Shown: in pieces, positions 18,225-25,787 of the stretch
Numbering within the stretch: the stretch's first letter is position 1
How the letters are laid out: each line of letters opens with the position of its first letter
Assembly (NCBI RefSeq): GCF_000746275.1
Contig: NZ_KN050828.1
Span: 599,384-663,383, forward strand
DNA: 64,000 bases
Direction: 5' to 3'
Source of the DNA: Thermopetrobacter sp. TC1
Lineage (GTDB): Bacteria; Pseudomonadota; Alphaproteobacteria; Rhizobiales; Aestuariivirgaceae
Translations under genes and position numbers: made by a program
The notes under the pieces: model-generated
What the model was told of the DNA's origin: nothing
What the model saw: the letters and a program-made list of their open reading frames with translations, nothing else
Database searches by the model: none

Positions 18225-18288
18225 AACGATGGACAGGCATGCCCATCGTTCCTAATTTCTCTCAACGGAAAGGTTGAAAACCGTTTCC
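18225..18288 (+). promoter_or_regulatory. structured leader upstream of leuC (two hairpins)
   Basis: Hairpin 1: AACGATGG (18225-18232) pairs with CCATCGTT (18243-18250). Hairpin 2: GGAAAGGTT (18267-18275) pairs with AACC and TTTCC (18279-18288) with one bulged base. They sit 60-125 bases before leuC. They could be an extra terminator or a regulatory leader. I saw no leucine-rich leader peptide. Confidence 0.35.
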
Positions 18289-18349
18289 CGCATGCGCTGC
18301 AGCACGGGGAAACGCATAGAACAGATCTCGCGATCAGGGCAGGAGCGAC

Positions 18350-19753
18350 ATGACCGGCCGTACGCTTTATGACAAGATCTGGGATGCCCATGTCATTGAG
18401 AACCGGGACGACGGCACGTCCCTGATCTGGATCGATCGCCATCTCATTCATGAGGTCACAAGCCCGCAGGCCTTTGAAGGACTGCGCCAGAGCGGCCGCC
18501 GTGTCCGGCATCCGGAGAAGACCCTGGCGGTCGTTGATCACAACGTGCCGACCACCGATCGCAGCAAGGGCATCGACGATCCCGAATCCGCCCTGCAGAT
18601 CGAGACCCTGCGCAAGAACTGCGAGGAATTCGGCATCACCTATTTCAACGAGCATGACCCGCGGCAGGGCATCGTGCATATCGTCGGCCCCGAGCAGGGC
18701 TTCACCCTGCCCGGAACCACCATCGTCTGCGGCGATTCCCACACCTCCACCCATGGCGCTTTCGGTGCGCTTGCTCATGGCATCGGCACCTCCGAGGTGG
18801 AACACGTGCTCGCCACCCAGACGCTGATTCAGAAAAAGGCGAAGAACATGCGGGTATGGGTCAACGGCACCCTGCCCGATGGCGTCACCCCGAAGGATGT
18901 CATTCTCGCCATCATCGGCGAGATCGGCACAGCCGGCGGTACCGGCTATGTCATCGAATACGCCGGCAAGGTCTTTGAGGACATGTCCATCGAAGGCCGC
19001 ATGACCGTGTGCAACATGTCCATCGAGGCCGGCGCCCGCGCCGGCATGATCGCGCCGGATGAAAAGACCATTGAATATTTCCGTGGCCGCCCCATGGCGC
19101 CGAAAGGCGAAGCCTGGGAGAAGGCCGTGGCCTACTGGCGCACGCTTAAGAGCGATCCCGATGCGGTCTTCGACAAGGAAGTGGAGCTCGATGCCGCCAA
19201 CCTTCCGCCGCTCGTTACCTGGGGCACATCGCCGGAGGACGTCGTGGCCATCACCGGCGTCGTTCCCGATCCCGCCGATATTCAGGACCCCGAGCGGCGG
19301 GCCATGGTGGAGCGCAAGCTGGAATACATGGGCCTGCGCCCCGGTCAGAAAATGACCGATATCACCATCGACCGTGTCTTCATCGGATCCTGCACCAACG
19401 GCCGCATCGAGGATCTGCGTGCCGCCGCCGAGATCGTCCGCGGCAAGAAGGTGGATGAACGCGTCCGCGCCATGGTCGTGCCCGGCTCCGGCCTCGTCAA
19501 GCAGCAGGCGGAGGCCGAAGGGCTGGACAAGGTCTTCAAGGAAGCCGGCTTCGAATGGCGCGAGCCGGGCTGCTCCATGTGCCTGGCCATGAATGCCGAC
19601 CGGCTTGAGCCCGGGGAGCGCTGCGCCTCCACCTCGAATCGCAACTTCGAGGGCCGCCAGGGATACAAGGGCCGCACCCATCTGGTCTCGCCCGCCATGG
19701 CGGCAGCGGCGGCCATCGCCGGTCATTTCGTGGATATCCGCAGCTGGACCTGA
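18350..19753 (+). CDS. leuC: 3-isopropylmalate dehydratase large subunit
   Basis: Iron-sulfur subunit of isopropylmalate isomerase in leucine synthesis, working with LeuD. The 467-residue product begins with [11 protein letters not shown] and has [21 protein letters not shown] and the three cluster ligands: [11 protein letters not shown] (C347) and CSMC (C407, C410). CAGGAG precedes the ATG by 6 bases. It is flanked by rplS and an unrelated small gene; leuD is not in the window, so leuC and leuD are separated or leuD lies further away. Confidence 0.97.
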   Translation: MTGRTLYDKIWDAHVIENRDDGTSLIWIDRHLIHEVTSPQAFEGLRQSGRRVRHPEKTLAVVDHNVPTTDRSKGIDDPESALQIETLRKNCEEFGITYFNEHDPRQGIVHIVGPEQGFTLPGTTIVCGDSHTSTHGAFGALAHGIGTSEVEHVLATQTLIQKKAKNMRVWVNGTLPDGVTPKDVILAIIGEIGTAGGTGYVIEYAGKVFEDMSIEGRMTVCNMSIEAGARAGMIAPDEKTIEYFRGRPMAPKGEAWEKAVAYWRTLKSDPDAVFDKEVELDAANLPPLVTWGTSPEDVVAITGVVPDPADIQDPERRAMVERKLEYMGLRPGQKMTDITIDRVFIGSCTNGRIEDLRAAAEIVRGKKVDERVRAMVVPGSGLVKQQAEAEGLDKVFKEAGFEWREPGCSMCLAMNADRLEPGERCASTSNRNFEGRQGYKGRTHLVSPAMAAAAAIAGHFVDIRSWT

Positions 19754-19928
19754 GAAAGCCAATGGAGCAAGGCGCGTCATGAGGCGCGCCTCTGCCTCTC
19801 AGGCGCGAGAAGATTAATCATCATGCGCGCAATTGGTGCAAAAAGCCTTGCCAATTGTGGCGAATACGTGTAGGAACCGTGACCGCCATTTGGCATCTTT
19901 TTTCGGAACTGTTCAGGGGGCGTTAATC

Positions 19929-20168
19929 ATGACACTGTTATCCATGCATGGCGAGTCTGCGACCACTGTCGCAGACAACGAGGGGGACAAACACATTTCT
20001 TCGGGAGAAGCGAACGCCATGCAGGTTTCTCAGGCTGACGCGAGGTTCTTGCGCAACATCCTTGTGGCGCTCATTCTTTCCACCGTCGCCGTGGGGGCGG
20101 CCGCCGGGTTTGCCGCTGTCAACGGGGGCATGGATACACAGCCGACCGTTCTGGCCGCTGATCGCTGA
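19929..20168 (+). CDS. small single-span membrane protein, unknown function
   Basis: Hypothetical protein of 79 residues. A polar N-terminus (residues 1-40, rich in Ser, Ala, Asp and Gln) is followed by one hydrophobic segment at about 42-63 (NILVALILSTVAVGAAAGF) and a short tail. AGGGGGC lies 8 bases before the ATG, and a strong terminator follows 28 bases after the stop. This supports a small independent gene rather than a chance open frame. A weak promoter (TTGCCA at 19848, TAGGAA at 19871, 17-base spacer) lies upstream. I do not recognise the family. A start further upstream at 19833 would add unsupported residues. Confidence 0.55.
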   Translation: MTLLSMHGESATTVADNEGDKHISSGEANAMQVSQADARFLRNILVALILSTVAVGAAAGFAAVNGGMDTQPTVLAADR

Positions 20169-20195
20169 ACGCGGGATTTCGACCTGAAAACGAAA

Positions 20196-20239
20196 AAAGC
20201 GTTTCTCCCTTCCCCGTTCGGGAAAGGGAGAGCTTTCTT
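20196..20239 (+). terminator. Rho-independent terminator after the small membrane protein gene
   Basis: AAAGC (20196-20200) and TCTCCCTTCCC (20204-20214) pair with GGGAAAGGGAGA (20220-20231, one bulged A) and GCTTT (20232-20236). This long stem is followed by a short T-containing tail. Confidence 0.65.
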
Positions 20240-20313
20240 GCGCCGAATTTCGGCCTCAGTGGATGGATCTCCGCACCAAGTCCCAATGTGAGGCGTAAGG
20301 AAGCGCTGATCGC

Positions 20314-21438
20314 TTATCCTTCCTCATGGATGGAGAAGGCGGCCGGATCCACCGGCAGATAGCGCGCACCCCAATTGCCGGGTTTTTCCTCGAAGACACC
20401 GGCACAGCGTTCGCCACAATTGCGGCAGTGCCCCTTGTTGACGAGATTCCAGGCCGTCAGCTCATAGCCCATGCGGCCGATCAAGAGCTCGCCGCAGTTG
20501 TGGCAATAGGTATTCTGTCCCTCCGAATCCACGATATTGCCGGTGTAGACATAGCGCAGGCCCTGTTTCATGGCGATGCGCCGTGCCTTCATCACCGTCT
20601 GCGGCGGCGTGGGCGGCACGTCCTTCATCCGCCAGGTCGGATAGAAGGCCGAGAAATGCAGAGGCACATCCGGCCCCAGATGATCATGAATCCACCGCGA
20701 CATCGCGGCGATCTCCTCATCGGAATCATTGTGGCCGGGGATGAGCAGCGTGGTGATCTCCAGCCAGCAATCCGTCTCGTGATAGATGTAGCGCAGCGTA
20801 TCAAGCACGGGCTTGAGGTGACCGCTGGCCAGCTTGCGATAGAAATCCTCCGTGAACCCTTTCAGGTCCACATTGGCGGCATCCATCTTGGAGAAGAACT
20901 CCTTGCGCGGCTCCTCCTCGATGTATCCGGCCGTCACCGCGATGGTCTTGATCCCGGCCGCATGACAGGCATCGGCGACATCCAGGGCATACTCAAGGAA
21001 GATCACCGGATCGTTGTAGGTGAATGCCACCGAGCGTGAGCCCGTGGCCCGCGCCATGCGCACGATTGTTGCCGGATCGGCCTCGCGCTGGATTACGTCA
21101 TCCTTGCGTGCTTTGGAGATGTGCCAGTTCTGACAGAACTTGCAGGTCAGGTTGCAGCCCGCGGTCCCGAAAGACAACACCGGCGTGCCCGGCAGAAAAT
21201 GATAGAGCGGCTTTTTCTCCACCGGGTCCACGCAAAATCCGGAAGAGCGCCCCCATGTGGTAAGCACGAGATCGCCCTTCTCATCCGCGGCCCGCACATA
21301 GCACAGGCCGCGCTGCCCCGGTTTCAGGCGGCATTTGCGCGGACAGAGCTCGCAGACCACCCGACCATCCTCCAGCCGGCTCCAGTAGCGTGCCGGCACG
21401 CCTTCGATGCGCTCATGCTCGTGTTCATGTCCGCTCAT
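20314..21438 (-). CDS. amrS: AmmeMemoRadiSam system radical SAM enzyme
   Basis: Radical SAM protein of the family named AmmeMemoRadiSam (COG1180-like). The 374-residue product has the cluster motif CNLTCKFCQ at about residues 96-104. Near the N-terminus is a cysteine pair set (CELCPRKC), and the C-terminal end has CHNCG and CRNCGERC, possibly a second metal site. The segment GYIEEEPRKEFF and the PTWRMKDVPPTP region are typical of the family. The ATG at 21438 is chosen because GGAGG precedes it; one 72 bases upstream has no such site. It is divergent from the Memo-domain gene, as expected of this set. The reaction is not established. Confidence 0.88.
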   Translation of the reverse strand: MSGHEHEHERIEGVPARYWSRLEDGRVVCELCPRKCRLKPGQRGLCYVRAADEKGDLVLTTWGRSSGFCVDPVEKKPLYHFLPGTPVLSFGTAGCNLTCKFCQNWHISKARKDDVIQREADPATIVRMARATGSRSVAFTYNDPVIFLEYALDVADACHAAGIKTIAVTAGYIEEEPRKEFFSKMDAANVDLKGFTEDFYRKLASGHLKPVLDTLRYIYHETDCWLEITTLLIPGHNDSDEEIAAMSRWIHDHLGPDVPLHFSAFYPTWRMKDVPPTPPQTVMKARRIAMKQGLRYVYTGNIVDSEGQNTYCHNCGELLIGRMGYELTAWNLVNKGHCRNCGERCAGVFEEKPGNWGARYLPVDPAAFSIHEEG

Positions 21439-21555
21439 GGCCGCCTCCGTATTCAAGCATGCAGAAGCGCCGGCCCCTTCCGGCTCTTGGAAGATGCCCT
21501 TGCTCTTCATATCTGGGATGTAGGAACGAGGTATGAAATAACAAGGAGATGCATC

Positions 21556-22356
21556 ATGCCCGGCATTCGTCCGCCCGCCGTCGCAGGCATGTTCTATCCT
21601 GCTGACGCGGATGAGTTATCCCGTTGGGTGCGCACAATGCTCGTGGAAGCCGAGCAGGATGTGCCGCCCATGCAAAACGTCAAGGCCATCATCGCCCCGC
21701 ACGCCGGCTATGTTTATTCCGGGCCCATCGCCGCGCATGCCTTCGCCGCGCTGAAAGAAGCGGCAAAACGGGGAGATGTTCATCGCATCGTTCTCATGGG
21801 GCCGGCGCATACCATGCCGGTCATCGGCATCGCCGCCCCCGCCTGGGACGGGTTTGCAACGCCTCTTGGCGTGGTGCCGGTGGATACCGAGGCCCGCGCC
21901 CGCATTGCGGCCCTTCCGCAGGTGCATGTGGACAACGCCCCGCATGCCCGCGAGCATGCGCTGGAGGTGGAACTGCCCTTCATCCAGACACTGTTTCCGG
22001 ATGTTCCGGTGCTGCCGCTCGTGGTCGGTGAGACAACGCCGGAAGAGGTGGCGGAAGTGATGGAAGCGCTGGATGACGGCCACACGCTGTTTATCATCTC
22101 TTCCGATCTGTCGCACTATGAACCCTACGAGCGGGCCCGCATGCATGATTCCATCACCGCCAAGCGCATCGAGGCCCTGGATTATGCCCACATTGGCCCG
22201 CATGATGCCTGTGGTGTGCGGCCGCTTTCCGGCCTGCTTTATGAAGCGCGCAAGCGCGGATGGCGGCCCGTTCTTCTCGATTTTCGCAATTCCGGAGATA
22301 CCGCCGGCGACAAGTCCCGTGTTGTCGGCTATGGCGCCTGGGCCTTTGCTGCCTGA
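21556..22356 (+). CDS. amrB: AmmeMemoRadiSam system protein B (Memo domain)
   Basis: Protein of the Memo family, related to class III ring-cleaving dioxygenases. The 266-residue product begins PPAVAGMFYPADADEL and contains the conserved His segments APHAGYVYSG near residue 50, MGPAH near 83 and SSDLSHYEPYERA near 187, and ends with the usual GDTAGD...VVGYGAWAF. AAGGAG (21543-21548) is well placed before the ATG. It is divergent from the radical SAM gene with 117 bases between. The third usual partner, an AMMECR1-domain protein, is not fused here and not in the window. Confidence 0.88.
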   Translation: MPGIRPPAVAGMFYPADADELSRWVRTMLVEAEQDVPPMQNVKAIIAPHAGYVYSGPIAAHAFAALKEAAKRGDVHRIVLMGPAHTMPVIGIAAPAWDGFATPLGVVPVDTEARARIAALPQVHVDNAPHAREHALEVELPFIQTLFPDVPVLPLVVGETTPEEVAEVMEALDDGHTLFIISSDLSHYEPYERARMHDSITAKRIEALDYAHIGPHDACGVRPLSGLLYEARKRGWRPVLLDFRNSGDTAGDKSRVVGYGAWAFAA

Positions 22357-22515
22357 AGAGTCTGAAACCGCGCCGACCATCCAAAATGAAGGGTTTTCTC
22401 GCGGTCTCCTGGAGCAATTGGCATATTGCCGGTTGCTCCATTATGGTTTTTCGTCGAATAATCCTGCCTGAAGCGGGGGATTAACCGGGGCGATTTTTCG
22501 AGGGGCGAGTTCTGA

Positions 22516-23025
22516 ATGTCGATTGCGGAAGATGTCAGGCGGCTGCAATCCGTGCCCCTGTTTCAGGGGGTGGACGAAACGCCGCTGCAGGCGCTTGTTT
22601 TCTCCGCCCAGCGCGTACAGCTGCCAGCCGGCGAAACGCTGTTTCGGGCCGGCGAGGCCGACGATGTCGCCTGGCTCATTCGCTCCGGTTCCGTGCGCGT
22701 GACGGCCGCCTCAGCGTCACGTAAGGAAGAAACGCCCGAAAAGGTCCAAAGCGAAAGGGAGGAGGTTCATCACTTCGGCCCCGGCGCCTTTCTTGGCGAG
22801 ATGGCCATGATCGCGCGCCTGCCGCATTATTTCACCGCTGTGGCCGAAACCGGCATCACCGCCCTGAAGATCGACAACACCCTGTTCATGCGCGCCTGTC
22901 AGGAGTTTCCGGAATTCGGCAAACAGGTGCTTGCCAACGCGCTTTCACGCCTTGAAACCGCCATGCACGATCTTGAACGTGTCCGCGATCTTTTTGAAAA
23001 CGCCCAGTCCTTCACCACCCGCTGA
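22516..23025 (+). CDS. stand-alone cyclic-nucleotide-binding-like protein
   Basis: Single cNMP-binding domain protein of 169 residues without a helix-turn-helix. Typical features are LFQGVDETPLQAL at the start, GETLFRAGEADDVAWLIRSGSVRV in the middle and FGPGAFLGEMAMIARLPHYFTAVAE, the phosphate-binding cassette, near residues 95-115. The cassette keeps the GE pair but has L-P-H in place of the R-S/T-A that usually contacts the cyclic phosphate. This makes cAMP binding uncertain. A loop (residues about 63-80) is rich in Lys/Glu. It could be a second-messenger sensor or a degenerate regulatory domain. It lies upstream of the S11 peptidase gene. Confidence 0.72.
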   Translation: MSIAEDVRRLQSVPLFQGVDETPLQALVFSAQRVQLPAGETLFRAGEADDVAWLIRSGSVRVTAASASRKEETPEKVQSEREEVHHFGPGAFLGEMAMIARLPHYFTAVAETGITALKIDNTLFMRACQEFPEFGKQVLANALSRLETAMHDLERVRDLFENAQSFTTR

Positions 23026-23175
23026 AACCCGTCAATACGGGGCTGAAAGCACTTGGGCCACTTTTGGCCGCATTCATGCGCCAAGTGCCAACGTTGTTCA
23101 TTTCCGGCTGGCGTGCTAACCCGGCCTCGCTGGCCGGATACCTTGACGGAAAGGCTTAAGGCTTCGGAGACTCGC

Positions 23176-24537
23176 ATGCGCCGCCTTATTTCAGCCCTGT
23201 TCCTCGCAGTGATGGCCATTGCCATGGCCAGTGGCAGGCCTTTGCAGGCCCAGCCGGCGCTGGTGTTCGACATGGATACAGGCCGCGTCTTGCTCGCCGA
23301 GGAACCGGGCCGCCGCTGGTATCCGGCCTCTTTGACCAAGCTGATGACGGCCTATCTCGTCTTCGACGCCGTCGAGAAGGGCAGGCTGCGGCTGGATACG
23401 GAAGTGACCATTTCCCGCAAGGCCGCCAATGGCGGTGGCCGGGGCGCTGCGCGCTACGGTGCCAAGCCCGGTGAAAAAATGACGGTGCATGCCATGCTCG
23501 CCTTTCTGCTGGTGCGGTCTGATGCCGACATGGCCGTCGGCCTTGCCGAAGCGGTTGCCGGCTCAGAGGAGGCCTTTGTCGCCCGCATGAACGAGACGGC
23601 CCGGCGCCTCGGCATGAGCGCCACCCGCTTTGCCAATGCCCATGGCATGCACAACCCGCAGCAATACACCACGGCGCGGGATATGGGCCTGCTCGCCATG
23701 GCCATCTACCATCACTTCCTGAAGAAGCATCCTGACTGGTGGCGCTATTTCTCCGCGCCCTATGTCACCAAGAAGGGCCACAAACGGCGCAACCGCAACA
23801 AGCTTCTCTTCATGATGCCGGAAGCCAACGGCATGAAGACCGGCTTTCTCTGCACCTCCGGCTTCAACCTGCTCGCCACGGCCCGACGCAACGGCCGTCA
23901 GATCGCCGCCGTCGTCTTCGGCCGCAAGACGGGTTACACCCGTGCTCTTGTCGCCAAGGTGCTGCTGAAGGAAGGATTTCTGCGCCTTGCCGATTCCCGC
24001 TGGCAGAAAGGGCCGTTTATCGCCGCTTTGCGTAACGAGACGGGAAGCGAGCCAGTAAACCTGCGCAAGAGCATCTGTGCCCGCCGTCAGATCCGTTATG
24101 CCCTGCCGCGAAATGCAGGCGGCTGGGCCGTGGCCCTCGGCCAGTTCAAGAATGCCGTCAACGCCGAAGAGATCATAGATGCCGAACGCATGGCCAACGG
24201 CCTTGCCTGGCGTGATCTCGGGGAGTTCTATGGCGTGGCCCGCCTCTCGCCGCCGCCACATTTCACCGGACTGGTATGGCGTTTGACCGAATCGGTGGCC
24301 CTTTCCCTTTGTGCGCGCGCCCGCCTGCACGAGGTGGACTGCACCGTCTATCCGCCGGAGAGTTTCCGGCAGATGGCTACGGCCATCATCGGCGACAGCG
24401 AGAGACGCCTGCGGCGACAGGCGGCCAGGGCGCGCAAGGTCAGAAAAATCAACGTCAAATCCAGAAAACTGCGCAAACGCCAGCACCTGCGCAAGAAACG
24501 GCCCCGCCTCAAAGTTACGCCCGCGCATGGAGGATGA
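23176..24537 (+). CDS. S11-type D-alanyl-D-alanine carboxypeptidase family protein with altered SxN motif
   Basis: Periplasmic penicillin-binding protein family member expected to trim stem peptides of peptidoglycan. The 453-residue product has a signal peptide (cut near RPLQAQPA, residue 25), the catalytic SLTK tetrad near residue 52 and KTG near residue 223. Where the family has SxN (usually SANDAA or SGNDAS), this protein reads SDADMA, with Ala replacing Asn. The C-terminal 60 residues are very basic (many Arg/Lys), which could bind cell-wall polymer. GGAG precedes the ATG. It overlaps or abuts the CobW-type gene downstream. Confidence 0.85.
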   Translation: MRRLISALFLAVMAIAMASGRPLQAQPALVFDMDTGRVLLAEEPGRRWYPASLTKLMTAYLVFDAVEKGRLRLDTEVTISRKAANGGGRGAARYGAKPGEKMTVHAMLAFLLVRSDADMAVGLAEAVAGSEEAFVARMNETARRLGMSATRFANAHGMHNPQQYTTARDMGLLAMAIYHHFLKKHPDWWRYFSAPYVTKKGHKRRNRNKLLFMMPEANGMKTGFLCTSGFNLLATARRNGRQIAAVVFGRKTGYTRALVAKVLLKEGFLRLADSRWQKGPFIAALRNETGSEPVNLRKSICARRQIRYALPRNAGGWAVALGQFKNAVNAEEIIDAERMANGLAWRDLGEFYGVARLSPPPHFTGLVWRLTESVALSLCARARLHEVDCTVYPPESFRQMATAIIGDSERRLRRQAARARKVRKINVKSRKLRKRQHLRKKRPRLKVTPAHGG

Positions 24538-24541
24538 AGAC

Positions 24542-25672
24542 ATGCCCGGTGCGGACAGCGCCCTGCCGCCGGATCATCGTGCCGGTGCCTCAATCCCGGA
24601 TGATCCGCTGCCCTTCTCCGTCATCACCGGCTTTCTGGGGGCAGGCAAGACCACCCTGCTCAACCGCCTGCTCTCTGCACCGGAGATGCAGGGCACCCTC
24701 GTCATCGTCAACGAATTCGGCGAAGCTTCCCTCGATCATCTCCTGATCGAGACCACGCCGGGGGAAGTGATCGAGCTGGCTTCGGGCTGCATGTGCTGCA
24801 CCTTGCGCGGCGATCTCGTCGAAACGCTCATCGACGTTCTGCACAAGGCGGTCAGCGGCGCCCTGCCAAGGCTCAATCGCATCATCGTGGAAACGTCAGG
24901 CCTGGCCGATCCCGCACCCATTCTGCACACGATCATGGCTCACCCCTGGCTTCTGCAGCGCCTGCGCCTGGAAGCGGTCATTGCCCTGTTCGATGCCCTC
25001 ACTGGCGAGATCAGTCTTCGCGATCATGTGGAAGTCCGCAGACAGCTCGCCATCGCCGATCGCATCGTCGTCTCCAAGATCGACCTTCTTCCCCCTGGGC
25101 AGAAAGAGGCACATCTTTCTCATCTGGGCACGCTCCTGAAGGGTGCCGCGCCGCATGCGCGCATCATTTTTCCGGAGCCTGATGCGCTCTCATTCGAGGC
25201 CCTTTTTGACGCCGCTCTTTTTGATGCCAAAACGGGCACGGTGCGCCTTCACTCATGGCTGCCGCAACCATCAAAAACCGAACAAACCGCCGCGCACACC
25301 CACGACCATACCCATGCCCATACTTTCGTTCTTGACCATGATGCGCCCATGAGCCTCGTGGACGTGGACATTCTCGTCGATCTCTTCCGGGCCAATTTCG
25401 GCCCTGATCTTCTGCGGCTGAAAGGCATCATCCATGTGCGTGAGGATCCGGAGCATCCGCTCGTCATTCACGGCGTGCAGCACATCTTTCATCCGCCCGC
25501 GCGCCTGCCTGCCTGGCCGGGCAATAACCGCTACACCCGCATCGTCGGCATTTCCCTGAAGCCAATAGAAGACGCCGCCCGCAAACTTTTCACTGCCCTT
25601 ACCGATCCCTTGCGCGGCGGCGGCAAGGCAATGACGGATCAAACCCTCAGCACCCTGCCGGATGGTGATTGA
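24542..25672 (+). CDS. CobW/G3E-family GTPase (putative metallochaperone)
   Basis: COG0523-type GTPase, a family of metal-transfer chaperones. The 376-residue product has Walker [12 protein letters not shown] near residue 34, the CxCC metal motif [11 protein letters not shown] near residue 82, the guanine-recognition motif SKID, and a His-rich loop HTHDHTHAH near residue 260 before the CobW C-terminal domain. The ATG at 24542 is chosen because GGAGG at 24529-24533 is 8 bases before it; it starts 4 bases after the peptidase stop. No zinc uptake or Zur regulator is visible, and the metal (Zn, Co or other) cannot be told from sequence. Confidence 0.87.
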   Translation: MPGADSALPPDHRAGASIPDDPLPFSVITGFLGAGKTTLLNRLLSAPEMQGTLVIVNEFGEASLDHLLIETTPGEVIELASGCMCCTLRGDLVETLIDVLHKAVSGALPRLNRIIVETSGLADPAPILHTIMAHPWLLQRLRLEAVIALFDALTGEISLRDHVEVRRQLAIADRIVVSKIDLLPPGQKEAHLSHLGTLLKGAAPHARIIFPEPDALSFEALFDAALFDAKTGTVRLHSWLPQPSKTEQTAAHTHDHTHAHTFVLDHDAPMSLVDVDILVDLFRANFGPDLLRLKGIIHVREDPEHPLVIHGVQHIFHPPARLPAWPGNNRYTRIVGISLKPIEDAARKLFTALTDPLRGGGKAMTDQTLSTLPDGD

Positions 25673-25787
25673 TGGAATGTGCGCCGAGGAAGGAAAGCGT
25701 TTCATTGCGTGCCGGAAACCGGCAGAGTCCATCGGGATAAGCAGCGCAATGGTCAAGATTTACACGAAGGCAGAAGGATGCGCGATT

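Noticed and set aside
18044-19780. Long minus-strand open frame opposite leuC
   Set aside because: The leuC protein has all cluster ligands; the antisense product looks like reversed-codon noise.
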